Shown: positions 27,561-36,408, numbered from the stretch's first letter. The stretch is 64,000 nt of DNA from Micromonospora sp. DSM 45708 (GCF_039566955.1 NZ_CP154796.1:1612001-1676000); one strand, 5' to 3'. Program-made: numbers and translations. The notes: generated by a model from the sequence alone, not told the origin.

Positions 27561-29862
27561 CGTAGGCGTTGAACAACGCCCAGTTGGCCACCGGCTCGCC
27601 CGACCGCAGGTAGTGCAGTTGGGCGAGCCGGAGCGCGTGGTCGAGGCGGATCCCGGACCGCCGGACGAGCCCCACGAGATGCGCGGCCATCCGGCTGGCC
27701 GGGAGTTTCGCCACCTCCTCGATCGCAGCCGCGACGGACCGTCCCCCACCCGTCAGCACCGCCACCACGAGGCCGACCGGCTCGATGTCCGCCACGTTCG
27801 TCACCGCGCCGACCTGACAGGACACCATCAGCGTCGACGCCGGCCAGCGCAGGGCCAACGCGTACGCGGCGGACAACTGCGCGTCGGTGTCGGTCTCCTC
27901 CGGGAGAACGAGGTGCTGCCCGAGGCCGTGGCCGGTGCCGTGCGCCTTGACGTGGAGCAGTCCACACTCGGTTTCCTGCCGAAGGGCCACGCTGATCCGC
28001 GGGGACGGGTGCACCGTGGGTTCCTGTTCGTCGAACGGGCAGCGGCTCAGCGGGACGTCTCCCCGGCTCAGGGTCCAGGCTCTCCGTTCCAGTTCGTCCG
28101 ACGGGCCGCCGTGGGCCAACGGCACCAGCCGGACCAGCGCCGGGCCGGTGACCACCGGGGGCGGCGAGTCGGACAGACAGGTCAGCACCGGCGTGTGGGT
28201 GAGCACGGCCCGGCCCACCAGCCGGGTGCCCCCGGTGTCGAGCACCAGCGCCGCCCAGGGCACCAGGCACAGCTCCTGGTGCGCCGAGATCACCAGCTCC
28301 AGCGGGTCCCCGGTCGCCGCGTCGAGCCGGCCGCGCAGCTCGGCGGGAAGCAGGTCGAGGGCCAGCCGGTGCCAGTCCGGGTCACCCAGGTCGAGGTCGA
28401 TCGACCCCTCCGGGTTCCGGACCCGCCGACCGGCGACGTAGGCGGCGAGCTGCTCACCCGGGGTGAACCGTTCGAAGAGGACACCGCCGCCCGGTGTGAC
28501 GAGCGCGCGGAACCAGTTCGTCCCCGTGGCGAGGCTGTCCGGCAGGGCGGCGAAGTCGAGCGCGTACCTGTCGCCCAACGCGTGGCGCAGGGTGGTCAGG
28601 TCCGTCGGGGTGGGCAGCGTCATCTCCGCGAAGATCGGGTTCACCCGCTTCTCGATCCGCCGGTGCAGGGTGCTGATCTCCCGGTTCTGCTCCTCCCGTT
28701 GGTCCTCCGCCGCACGGGCATCCGTCCCGTGGTCGAGCGGATCATCCCGTTCGACCTTGAGCACGTCGTCGATCAGGCCTTGGAGCTGGTTGGGCAGCAA
28801 CGACACCTCGGCCCGCATCTGCGCGGCCAGCCCGGTCTGCTTGGCCGCCAGACACATGCGCAGTCCCAGCTCGGCGGCTCCGGGACCCCGCAGGGCCGCG
28901 GCCAGCAGCGCGATGTCGCCGTAGACCCGGCGGAACGCCGTCGACAACGGCGTACGCGCCCGGGAGATCACCCCCCACCGGCTCCGGATCCCCTCGGCGA
29001 CCGCCAGGGCCCGCGCCGCGAGCAGGACCGCGCGGTCGTTCCCGGGCTCGGTCAGCGCGAGCAGCTCGGCCAGCGTGAGCGTCAGCGACAACTCGTAGAC
29101 GTCGTGCTGGGGGTCGGCGATCCGGAACTCCGCCAGATGCGCCAGCGCCGCCGTCATCCGCGTGACGGCCTCCCCGGTGTGGCCGGCCGCCTGGTCGGCC
29201 AGCGCCAGGACGAAGCCGTAGCGGTGCCGGGTCGAGTAGGAGCTGGCCTCGGTCGACTCCCAGTAGGTCTGGGCCAACTCGCCGAGCGCGCTGTGCACCT
29301 CGGCGGCCTGGCCCAGCTCCAGCAGGCACGCGCCGGTCTCGAAGTCGACGTCGCCGGCGCGTGGCTCCGCGCCACTGGCGAAGAAGAACTCGCGGTCCAG
29401 GGTCGCCGCCAGGGCCAGCGCGTCCGCGGGCCGCCCCGACGCCCGGAGGCTGCGGATCAGCCGGTAGGTCACCGTGACCTCGGTCCACCTGTCGCGTACC
29501 GGCCCGTCGTCCGGACGGATCTCGGCGAGCGCCGTCTCGTACAGCTCCTCGACGGCGGGCGTCGAGCGCAGCGGATGGCCCAGGTAGGCGCAGAACCGCA
29601 GGATGGTGGCGGCGTTGGCGTTGCCGTCGCTGCGGAAGGACCAGTCGTGGTCGACCTGTCCCGCCCATTCGCGGCGGGTGGTCGCCTCGACCAGGTACCG
29701 CTCGACCGCGATCCGGAGCAACGCCTCCTCGTTGTCGAACACCCGGGCCTTGTGATCGTCCTTCCGCACGATGACCAACGCCTGCTCGGCGTCGTGGGCG
29801 AGCCGCAGCATGGTGTCGCGGGCCAGGGCGCGGCGTACCGCGTCGGCGAGGGCCTGGGTCAC
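27553..29862 (-). CDS. TPR-CHAT domain caspase-like protease
   Basis: 769 residues from the GTG at 29862, which overlaps the vWA stop codon (GTGA). The N-terminal two thirds are helical TPR-like repeats (about 90-430) with a charged coiled segment near 400-430. The C-terminal ~300 residues form a CHAT (caspase-like) domain with the catalytic dyad intact: His641 in HVKAHGTGHG and Cys682 in LMVSCQVGAV. CHAT proteases with TPRs act as proteolytic effectors in bacterial conflict systems; here the neighbours are a MoxR ATPase, a vWA protein and a CATRA cassette. The target is unknown. Longer upstream frames overlap the vWA gene and are not credible. Confidence 0.85.
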   Translation of the reverse strand: MTQALADAVRRALARDTMLRLAHDAEQALVIVRKDDHKARVFDNEEALLRIAVERYLVEATTRREWAGQVDHDWSFRSDGNANAATILRFCAYLGHPLRSTPAVEELYETALAEIRPDDGPVRDRWTEVTVTYRLIRSLRASGRPADALALAATLDREFFFASGAEPRAGDVDFETGACLLELGQAAEVHSALGELAQTYWESTEASSYSTRHRYGFVLALADQAAGHTGEAVTRMTAALAHLAEFRIADPQHDVYELSLTLTLAELLALTEPGNDRAVLLAARALAVAEGIRSRWGVISRARTPLSTAFRRVYGDIALLAAALRGPGAAELGLRMCLAAKQTGLAAQMRAEVSLLPNQLQGLIDDVLKVERDDPLDHGTDARAAEDQREEQNREISTLHRRIEKRVNPIFAEMTLPTPTDLTTLRHALGDRYALDFAALPDSLATGTNWFRALVTPGGGVLFERFTPGEQLAAYVAGRRVRNPEGSIDLDLGDPDWHRLALDLLPAELRGRLDAATGDPLELVISAHQELCLVPWAALVLDTGGTRLVGRAVLTHTPVLTCLSDSPPPVVTGPALVRLVPLAHGGPSDELERRAWTLSRGDVPLSRCPFDEQEPTVHPSPRISVALRQETECGLLHVKAHGTGHGLGQHLVLPEETDTDAQLSAAYALALRWPASTLMVSCQVGAVTNVADIEPVGLVVAVLTGGGRSVAAAIEEVAKLPASRMAAHLVGLVRRSGIRLDHALRLAQLHYLRSGEPVANWALFNAYVR

Positions 29863-31019
29863 GTCGGGACACCCCACTTCCGGTGGTCGCGATGACGGCG
29901 GCAGCGCGGCCCGCAGGTCGGACAGGCCAGCACGCCGGCGAGGGTGCGCAGGGCCGCCGCGTCGGGCGTGGCGACCAGTTGGACGTACGGCAGGCTGCCC
30001 ACCAGCGCCGGCGCGTACGGGGTGAACCCGGGCCCGCCGGCCTTCGGGTGTCCCCAGATCACCGCGTGGGCCAGCCGGGACAGCCGGCTGACCTGTGCCA
30101 CCAGGGGCGCCGGATCGGCCAGCTCCCACCCGTCGGAGACGATCACCAGATGCGCCGACCGCACGACGCGGTGGCCGCCCCAGACCCGGCCGAAGGCGGT
30201 GACGGCGCTCCCGAGCCGGGTCCCGGCGTCCCAGTCCGTGCGGCGGGCGGCCAGCGCGCGCATCGCCGTCTGCGGGTCGCGGGACCGCAGCTCCCGGGTG
30301 ATCCGGTCGAGCCGGGTGCCGATGGTGAACACCTCGGTCGTCAGCGGTGCGGCGGCGACCGCCGCGTACCCGAACCGCAGCAGCAGACCCCGGTACGCCC
30401 GCATCGAGTAGCTGAGGTCGAGCAGCAGGACCAGGCGACGTCGCGCGTGGAGACGACGGCGGTACCACAGCCGGGTCGGCTCACCCGCGGTGCGCATCAT
30501 CGTCCGCGCGGTGCGGGACACGTCGACGTGCCGCCGGCCGCCGGACGTGTGGCGCATCGTGCGGCGCAGCGGGACCGCCCTGGTGAACGCCTCGACGAAG
30601 GACTCCAGTTCGGTGCGGTCGGCGGCGCTCGACGTCCACGGTGGGGCGGTCGCCAACCGTTCGGTGGAACCGGCCCGGGAACGGGCCGATCCCGGCTCGG
30701 CGGTGTCGTCCCGACCCGGCTCCTCGACCGTCGCCGCGCGCACCGGCGCGGGGCCGGGCAGCGCGGAGTCACCTGCCCCGGTGGACGCGGCCGGCCCGAA
30801 CCAGGCGGCGAACGCGGCGTCGAAGACGGGCAGGTCCTCGTGGCGCGAGCACAACGTCAGCCGGGTCGCCCAGTAGACGGCGTCCCGGTCGAGCCGCTCG
30901 TACGCGCCGAGCGCGCGCATCGCGGTGGCCACCCGCGTCACCTCGACGCGGAGTCCGTCGGCGCGGAGCCGCCGGGCGAACCCGACCAGGTCGCGGACCG
31001 GGTCGTCGTCCGACGTCAC
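29859..31019 (-). CDS. vWA domain (CoxE-like) protein
   Basis: 386 residues. The N-terminal helical region with a basic Arg-rich linker is followed by a von Willebrand A domain from about residue 190. An intact MIDAS motif DLSYS sits in LVLLLDLSYSMRAY, with a later VSDGWEL. Such proteins partner MoxR AAA+ ATPases, the ATPase remodelling the metal-dependent vWA interaction. The GTG start overlaps the MoxR stop (GTGA) and its own stop overlaps the protease start in the same way, so the three proteins should be made in fixed ratio. Confidence 0.88.
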   Translation of the reverse strand: MTSDDDPVRDLVGFARRLRADGLRVEVTRVATAMRALGAYERLDRDAVYWATRLTLCSRHEDLPVFDAAFAAWFGPAASTGAGDSALPGPAPVRAATVEEPGRDDTAEPGSARSRAGSTERLATAPPWTSSAADRTELESFVEAFTRAVPLRRTMRHTSGGRRHVDVSRTARTMMRTAGEPTRLWYRRRLHARRRLVLLLDLSYSMRAYRGLLLRFGYAAVAAAPLTTEVFTIGTRLDRITRELRSRDPQTAMRALAARRTDWDAGTRLGSAVTAFGRVWGGHRVVRSAHLVIVSDGWELADPAPLVAQVSRLSRLAHAVIWGHPKAGGPGFTPYAPALVGSLPYVQLVATPDAAALRTLAGVLACPTCGPRCRRHRDHRKWGVPT

Positions 31020-31864
31020 GGGGCTCCCGCGCGCAGGACGTCGCGAACGGCCTCCTGGTCCTCGCGCTGCTTCACCAGCACCCCGAGCGCGTCGTCGGCG
31101 GCCTCGGCGACGGTGTGACGGCCGAGTGCCGCGGCGGCGCGGGCGAAGGCGATCGACTCGGCGACTCCGGGCGGACGGACCAGCGACAGTTGCCGCAGTC
31201 TGGTCATGGCGGTCGCGATCTGCGCGGCCAACGGCGTGCCGGCCACCTCCGGCACGTTGCGCCGGATGATCTCCGCCTCGTCCTGTTCGGTCGGATGGTC
31301 GACCCAGTGGTAGACGCACCGCCGTTTGAGCGCGCCGTGCACCTCGCGGGTGCCGTTGGAGGTGAGGACCACGAACGGCGGCTCGTCGATGGTGATCGTC
31401 TGATAGTCGGGAATGCTGAGGGTGTCGCCTTCGAGGACCTCCAGCAGGAATGCCTCGAACTCGTCGTCGGCCCGGTCGATCTCGTCGATGAGCAACACCG
31501 ACGGACGTTCCTCCACGGCCCGCAGAATCGGCCGGGCGATCAGGAACTCCCGGCGGTAGATCGATTCACCGTCCGGCGTGCCGCGCAGATGCAGCAGTTG
31601 ACGGGTGAAGTCCCACTCGTATAGCGCCTGGGAACGGTCGATGCCGCTGTGGCACTGCAACCGGATCGGTGCGACGCCGAGCATCTCGCCGATCTTTCTG
31701 GCCAGCACCGTCTTTCCCACGCCCGGGTCGCCCTCGAGGAACAGCGGCAACCTGAGTTTCATCGCGAGGAAGACCGCCGCGGCGAGCCCGGGAGCGGCCA
31801 GGTAGTTCAACCTCGCGAGTTCCTCCGCGATCCGTTCCGGCGTGGAAAAGGAAGCGTTCGGCAT
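31016..31864 (-). CDS. MoxR-family AAA+ ATPase
   Basis: 282 residues, the usual MoxR length. Walker A is EGDPGVGKT, Walker B is LLIDEIDRADDEFEAFLLEV, sensor 1 is VVLTSNGT and the arginine-finger region is ALKRRCVYHW. It hydrolyses ATP to remodel partner complexes, here presumably the vWA protein and through it the CHAT protease. It is first in the three-gene operon. The ATG at 31864 is chosen because it begins directly before the family's ERIAEELARLNYL helix; the ribosome site is weak. The promoter must lie in the 325-bp divergent gap. Confidence 0.9.
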   Translation of the reverse strand: MPNASFSTPERIAEELARLNYLAAPGLAAAVFLAMKLRLPLFLEGDPGVGKTVLARKIGEMLGVAPIRLQCHSGIDRSQALYEWDFTRQLLHLRGTPDGESIYRREFLIARPILRAVEERPSVLLIDEIDRADDEFEAFLLEVLEGDTLSIPDYQTITIDEPPFVVLTSNGTREVHGALKRRCVYHWVDHPTEQDEAEIIRRNVPEVAGTPLAAQIATAMTRLRQLSLVRPPGVAESIAFARAAAALGRHTVAEAADDALGVLVKQREDQEAVRDVLRAGAP

Positions 31865-32189
31865 CGGTCGAGATTCGGCCCGGGGCCGTACGCCTGTCGA
31901 TCCTATGAACGGGTGATCCGCCTTACTGATCGACCGAGCGGGCGGGCCGCCACGAGTGCGGAGAGGACCGGCCGGGCCGCCACCGACCGATCCCGGCGAG
32001 TGTCGTGGAAACGGTCGCGCCGGACCGGTCACGTGCGATCCGTGGAGCCGTCGAATCCGCGTTGACCGGCCATGATGCAAGGTGCGGCGCGGGGAGTGCC
32101 ATCGACCGACGGACGTCATTGTCGTCTAGAGTGCGAGACGCGGTCGCGACTCCTCGGCCCGTCCGTCACGAGTTCCGCGAAGGAGAAAC
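31865..32189. other. 325-bp divergent promoter region of the conflict island
   Basis: Separates the MoxR operon (left) from the paralogue pair (right). No credible gene. I see only weak -10-like hexamers, for example TAGAGT near 32130 on the plus strand and TAGGAT near 31900 on the minus strand, without good -35 partners. An AAGGAGA ribosome site for the rightward gene ends the region. Confidence 0.5.
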
Positions 32190-33173
32190 ATGGTCAGTTT
32201 CGACGCTGTCGCCCTTCCGACTTGCGAGCCGAACTTCCGTCCGCAGGCGGCGGCCGAGGAGATCCTCGCCTGGGTCTCGTCGCCGCCGATGCGTGCGCTG
32301 GTCGAGGAGTACGACGGCGTCCTGCCCTCGGCCGGCGTCGGCGAGCTGCTGGAGTGGCTCGACGCGTTCTCCGACCGGCACTGGAACTTCCGCAAGCGGG
32401 GCAACGTCGAGCGGGACCAGGTGACGGCGCCGACGTTCGAGCCGGCCCGGGCCGCGCTCGTGCTCGCCGCGGCGACCGCACTGCGTCTCGTCGAGCCGGC
32501 CGAACCGCCCCGCGCGGCGTACGACCACCTGCTCGTCCTGGGTGGCCTCGGGCGGGCCTGCCTGCAACGCACCGAGTACGCCGCCCGGCTCGTCCGCGAG
32601 GGCGTCGTCTCGGTCGGCGAGGTGGCGGCGCTCGGCAGCTTCCGACCGCTGACCGAGCCGGAGACCACGCTGCCCGGCCTGGCCGACGGTCGGTTCGAGA
32701 TGGACGCGATGGACGTCGGTGCGCGCCACGCGTTCGGGCTCGCCGAGCCGGCGCGGTGTGAGTCCTCCGAGGGGGCGGTGACGCACCGGTCCTGGCAGGT
32801 GCGCACGTACCGGCCGGTCGGCGGCCCGCCGGTGCAGGTGCTCGCCGCGCCGTCCAGCGAGCCCGAGCTGCGTCGCGCCAACACCCCCGACACGTACGAT
32901 TTCTGGGCCCGGCGCTCCAGTCTCCGGCCGACGGACCGGATTCTCGTCGTCACCTCCCCGATCTACGTGCCGTTCCAGCACAGCGACGCGATCCGCATGC
33001 TGGCGGCGCGCCACGGCTGCGGGATCGACACGATCGGCTTCGACCCGGCGCGGTCCTCGGTGCCGCTCGCGCCGGGTGCCACCAATCCCGACCGCTACCT
33101 CCAGGAGATCCGCTCCGGGATCCTGTCGATGCAGCGGTTGCACCGGGCGTTGGCCGGGAGCCTGGCCGCGTGA
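32190..33173 (+). CDS. Possible DUF218/YdcF-like protein, paralogue 1
   Basis: 327 residues, soluble, no signal peptide. It shares colinear blocks with the next gene: HLLVLGGLGRACLQRT, ALGSFRPLTEPE, RRANTPDTYDFW, ILVVTSPIYVPFQHSDAIR and a terminal QEIRSGILSMQ. The sequence of LGG...R, then E, an NT motif and VVTS...A resembles the DUF218 (YdcF/SanA) Rossmann-like fold, but the match is distant and is my inference. Expressed divergently from the MoxR-vWA-CHAT operon with a good AAGGAGA site. Function unknown. Confidence 0.7.
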   Translation: MVSFDAVALPTCEPNFRPQAAAEEILAWVSSPPMRALVEEYDGVLPSAGVGELLEWLDAFSDRHWNFRKRGNVERDQVTAPTFEPARAALVLAAATALRLVEPAEPPRAAYDHLLVLGGLGRACLQRTEYAARLVREGVVSVGEVAALGSFRPLTEPETTLPGLADGRFEMDAMDVGARHAFGLAEPARCESSEGAVTHRSWQVRTYRPVGGPPVQVLAAPSSEPELRRANTPDTYDFWARRSSLRPTDRILVVTSPIYVPFQHSDAIRMLAARHGCGIDTIGFDPARSSVPLAPGATNPDRYLQEIRSGILSMQRLHRALAGSLAA

Positions 33174-34165
33174 CGGCGGCGGTCTTCGCCGCGGTGCCGT
33201 TGCCCACCACCGGGCCGCCGGCCGGCCGCGCGGACGGGTCCGTCGCCGGGCCGGCGCCAGCGGACCGGGCCGGCATCGCCGAGGGGATCGCCTCCTGGGT
33301 GGACTCGCCGGCGATGACCGCACTGCTGGCCGAGTTCGGCGGTGGGCCCCGGCCGGTCGGTCCGCTCGGCGACCGTCTGGACGCGCTGGCGGAGTTCTCC
33401 GCCCGGTGGGACTACCGGAAGGGGCTGGAGCGCCACCAGGCGGTGGGGGAGAGCTTCGCCGCTGGCACCGACGCGCGCATCCGGTCGGCGGCGAGGTCGT
33501 TGGGGCTGGCCGGCCGCGTGATGCCGAGGAGCCTGTGGTTCGACCACGTCCTGGTGCTCGGCGGCGGCGTCCGCACCATGATGGCCCGTGCGCATCTGGC
33601 CGCCGCGATCCTGCGCCGGGGGGTGCGCGCCGGCTCGGTCGCGGGGCTGGGCAGCCTGCGGCCGATTCCGGAGCAGAACGTGATCGCCGCCGGGCTCGGG
33701 CTGGGCGCCGTCGCGACCGAGGGCGACGCGGTCGACGAGGCGCTGCGGCACGCCTTCGGCGCGGCGCCCGCCACCGAGCGGCGCTCCGGCACGACCGGGG
33801 CCGGTCAGCCCTGGTGGGTCCGGTCCCATCGGGACGTGGATCCGCCGGTGCACGTGCTGGCCGCACCGTCGACCCGGGCGGGCGAGCGGGCCAACACGGC
33901 GGACACGTTGGTCGGCTGGGCGGAGCTGGTGCGGCCGGCGTCGGTCGGCGCGCGACTGCTGGTGGTCACGACCGACATCTTCGTACCGTTCCAGCACTGC
34001 GACGCCGTCCGGCTGCTCGGCCTGCGGTACGGCTGCCGGGTGGAGACGGTGGGCTTCGACAGCGGCGCCGATCCCTGGGTGCCGCCGCCGGCGACCTCCG
34101 CGATCCTCCAGGAGGTCCGGTCCGCCATCCGGTCCATGCGGGTGTTGTACCAGGCGGTCGCCTGA
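33170..34165 (+). CDS. Possible DUF218/YdcF-like protein, paralogue 2
   Basis: 331 residues, clearly paralogous to the preceding protein along its whole length. Matching blocks are HVLVLGGGVRTMMARAH, LGSLRPIPEQN, RANTADTLVGW, LLVVTTDIFVPFQHCDAVR and QEVRSAIRSMRVLYQA. Its N terminus has an extra Ala/Pro-rich stretch. The GTG start overlaps the upstream stop (GTGA), so the two proteins are coupled and may form a heteromer. It probably arose by tandem duplication. No catalytic residues can be named with confidence. Confidence 0.7.
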   Translation: MTAAVFAAVPLPTTGPPAGRADGSVAGPAPADRAGIAEGIASWVDSPAMTALLAEFGGGPRPVGPLGDRLDALAEFSARWDYRKGLERHQAVGESFAAGTDARIRSAARSLGLAGRVMPRSLWFDHVLVLGGGVRTMMARAHLAAAILRRGVRAGSVAGLGSLRPIPEQNVIAAGLGLGAVATEGDAVDEALRHAFGAAPATERRSGTTGAGQPWWVRSHRDVDPPVHVLAAPSTRAGERANTADTLVGWAELVRPASVGARLLVVTTDIFVPFQHCDAVRLLGLRYGCRVETVGFDSGADPWVPPPATSAILQEVRSAIRSMRVLYQAVA

Positions 34166-34202
34166 GCGTGGCCCGGCCCGTCTCGACCGTCGCGCGGCAC
34201 GG

Positions 34203-34676
34203 TCAGCCCCGGTCCAGCGGGATGACCTCCGTCGGTTCCGGGGTGTCGTCGGCCGGCTCCCGTGGCGCGGGCGGTGTCGGCGCGACGCTGCCGGCCCGCT
34301 GTTTGTCCGGGGTCCAGGCGAACGCGAGTGCGCCACCGACCAGCGCCAGCAGCATGCCGATGACGAACCCGCCGAGGTTCGAGGTGAGCCAGGAGACCAG
34401 CCCGAGCAGCAGCGACAGCAGCGCGTAGAAGACGCGTTGCTGCGGGGTGGCGATCAGCAGCGCGCCGCAGAGCACGAGGATCGCCGGGACCAGGTAGGCG
34501 GCCAGTCCCTGCGGCCCGACGTGCAGCAGCACCCCGAGCGGCGCGCGCAGCGTCACCAGCATCTCGACGCCGCCGAGCGCGATGAGTAGGCCGGCGACGA
34601 ACGGCCGGGCCCGCCGCCAGCGGCGCCAGCGCCCGCCGGGGCGGGCGTCCGGCGCCGCGTGCTGTCCGACGGTCAT
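34203..34676 (-). CDS. DUF6114 family membrane protein
   Basis: 157 residues with four hydrophobic segments between about 24 and 115 and a proline/glutamate-rich cytoplasmic tail. It matches the actinobacterial DUF6114 family, which usually follows a DUF6230 gene; here it begins 2 bp after that gene's stop, so the two are translationally linked. The ATG at 34676 follows directly and needs no separate promoter. Biochemical function is unknown; a membrane-surface complex with DUF6230 is a reasonable guess. Confidence 0.8.
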   Translation of the reverse strand: MTVGQHAAPDARPGGRWRRWRRARPFVAGLLIALGGVEMLVTLRAPLGVLLHVGPQGLAAYLVPAILVLCGALLIATPQQRVFYALLSLLLGLVSWLTSNLGGFVIGMLLALVGGALAFAWTPDKQRAGSVAPTPPAPREPADDTPEPTEVIPLDRG

Positions 34677-34678
34677 CG

Positions 34679-35308
34679 TCAGCACCCGTCGGAGCTGAAG
34701 CCCATGTGCAGGTTGGGCAGCGTGAAGACCGCGGCGGTGGTGGCGTAGTTGTTCTGCCGCAGGTTGGTGATGGTCACCGAGTCGGCCTGCTGGGCGAAGA
34801 CGCCGGGGTTGCCCTTCACGCCGGGAACCTGGTCGACGGTGCTGGCGTCCTGCCCGACGTTGATGTTGCGGAACGAGGCGTTGCCGGCGACCTCGTCGCC
34901 GTCGACGACCAGCGTGCGGGCGGTGACCGGCTTGCCGGAGCCGCCCGCGGTGATCCGCAGGTTGATCCCGCCCAGGCTGATGTTCTGGCAGAGGTTGGTC
35001 AGCTCGGCCTTGTCGATGGCCGACACGATCACCACCACCTGGCCGCCGGTGTCGCCCTGGTTGGGGCTGTCCGGGATCATCTGGTCGAGCGTGGCGAACT
35101 GCTCGAAGCCGGTGCCTTCGAGTTTGTCGGCGGTGACGGTGAACGGCATGCCGGAGATGGCGAACTGCGCGCCGAGCACGCCCTGCGCGGTCAGCACGAC
35201 CATGCCGGCGGCGCCGGCCGCGACGGCGCCGAGCGTGACGGCGAAGCGGCGCCAGCGTACGCCGCTGCTCGGCGGGGCGGGCTCGATCGGTGCGGTCTGC
35301 TCCGACAT
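34679..35308 (-). CDS. DUF6230 family exported protein
   Basis: 209 residues. A short cytoplasmic N terminus is followed by a single hydrophobic segment (about 22-45) and an exported beta-rich domain with two cysteines, Cys108 and the C-terminal Cys209. Matches the actinobacterial DUF6230 family, sometimes labelled cholesterol esterase without solid basis. First gene of a two-gene operon with DUF6114. AAAGGAAG ribosome site; a good promoter lies about 80 bp upstream. The TetR regulator encoded next door may control it. Confidence 0.8.
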   Translation of the reverse strand: MSEQTAPIEPAPPSSGVRWRRFAVTLGAVAAGAAGMVVLTAQGVLGAQFAISGMPFTVTADKLEGTGFEQFATLDQMIPDSPNQGDTGGQVVVIVSAIDKAELTNLCQNISLGGINLRITAGGSGKPVTARTLVVDGDEVAGNASFRNINVGQDASTVDQVPGVKGNPGVFAQQADSVTITNLRQNNYATTAAVFTLPNLHMGFSSDGC

Positions 35309-35387
35309 GGCGGCTTCCTTTCGAGATCAATTCATGTGCGACGATCTGAATTGGATTCGCAGGATTTCGCGCCAGGGGCGCAGGCCG

Positions 35388-35416
35388 AAGTTACCGCTGG
35401 GTAAAGTGGCGGTCAA
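35388..35416 (-). promoter_or_regulatory. Promoter of the DUF6230-DUF6114 operon
   Basis: On the minus strand TTGACC (35416-35411), a 17-nt spacer and TAACTT (35393-35388), about 80 nt before the DUF6230 start codon. This is a near-consensus housekeeping-type promoter. Confidence 0.6.
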
Positions 35417-35451
35417 CAGGGAGTTCGGCGGCATGTGCCAATTGTGGCCAA

Positions 35452-35478
35452 AGTGAAAAACCGCAGCGGTTTTTCACT
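35452..35478 (-). terminator. Bidirectional terminator after the tetR-like gene
   Basis: Perfect 13-bp arms AGTGAAAAACCGC / GCGGTTTTTCACT around a single A, 6 bp past the stop codon of the TetR gene. The A-run/T-run symmetry allows it to act in both directions and insulates the promoter next to it. Confidence 0.7.
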
Positions 35479-35484
35479 GGACCG

Positions 35485-36234
35485 TCAGTCGGCCGCGCAC
35501 GGCGCGGTCGTGCTCGGCCCGTCGTCCGGCCCGGCGTGCCGGGTGGCCCGGCGCGCGCCCTCGGGGCCGAGGAACGGCGCGGTGGCCGCGTACGTGAGCA
35601 CCGGCAGCAGCAGCGGCAGCTCCTCGGCCCGCCCCTGCGCCACCCGGGCGCGGATGGTGGCGTGGATGCCGCCGACCACGGTGGACACCAGCACGTCGCG
35701 GTCCACCCCGGTGAGCGCCGGCCCCGGCCCGGCGTCGGCGAAGAACCGGCGGAAGCTGTGCAGCAGCGCGTCGCGTTCCCGGCGGGCGTCCGGGCCGGCG
35801 GCGTCCACCTCGACCAGTGCCATCCGGGCGAACGCGGGCACGCTGGCCAGCACGTCGAGCAGGGTGCGCAACGCGGCCCGGGCGGCGTCCGGCCAGGCCG
35901 GTCCGGCCCCGGCGTAGGCGGCCTCCATGAGTTGTGAGACCACCGCGATGCCGTGCCGGTAGGTGGCGAGGAACGCGTCCTGCTTGCCGCTGAACAGGGC
36001 GTAGAAGGCCGGCCGGGTGACGCCTGCCGCATGGCAGATGTCGGTGACCCGGGCGTTGTCGTACCCCCGGGTGGCGACCTCGCGGACCAGCCCGTCGAAG
36101 AGGCGGTCGCGCTGGGTCGCCGCCACCTCCTCGGCCGGTACCCGCCGGGGTCCGCGCTTGATGGCGCGGTCCGGGTCGCGGCCGTGCCGGGCGCCGGGCA
36201 GCGGCGCCGGCGGGGGCGGGCTCTGCATGGTCAA
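35485..36234 (-). CDS. TetR family transcriptional regulator
   Basis: 249 residues. A basic N-terminal extension of ~35 residues precedes the TetR HTH (about 40-90, RVTDICHAAGVTRPAFYALF) and the ligand-binding domain. The C-terminal tail is Ala/Pro-rich. It lies between a DUF6230-DUF6114 operon and a divergent secreted-protein gene, an arrangement common in actinomycetes, so it probably represses one or both. The effector is unknown. Confidence 0.9.
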   Translation of the reverse strand: MTMQSPPPPAPLPGARHGRDPDRAIKRGPRRVPAEEVAATQRDRLFDGLVREVATRGYDNARVTDICHAAGVTRPAFYALFSGKQDAFLATYRHGIAVVSQLMEAAYAGAGPAWPDAARAALRTLLDVLASVPAFARMALVEVDAAGPDARRERDALLHSFRRFFADAGPGPALTGVDRDVLVSTVVGGIHATIRARVAQGRAEELPLLLPVLTYAATAPFLGPEGARRATRHAGPDDGPSTTAPCAAD

Positions 36235-36256
36235 GATATCGGCCTTCCGTGATGCG

Positions 36257-36286
36257 TTGACTTTACGACCCTCTGAGGTTTATAAC
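36257..36286 (+). promoter_or_regulatory. Promoter of the secreted-protein gene
   Basis: TTGACT (36257-36262), an 18-nt spacer and TATAAC (36281-36286), leaving a leader of about 115 nt. The leader contains GGTGATCACC (36321-36330), a perfect 10-bp palindrome that could bind the adjacent TetR protein. Confidence 0.55.
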
Positions 36287-36408
36287 TTTCGACACGCTCA
36301 GTTCACAGCCCGTCACCATTGGTGATCACCACGGAAGGGCTCGAACGGCCGTCATTATCGCCGTCCGGCTCCACCACCACCCCCGTCCCACCGCCGGAAG
36401 GAACCACC

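Noticed and set aside
29863..30468. N-terminal extension of the CHAT protein to 971 residues
   Set aside because: It would overlap the vWA gene by 200 codons in another frame and is Arg/Gly-rich; the GTG at 29862 gives the typical GTGA coupling.
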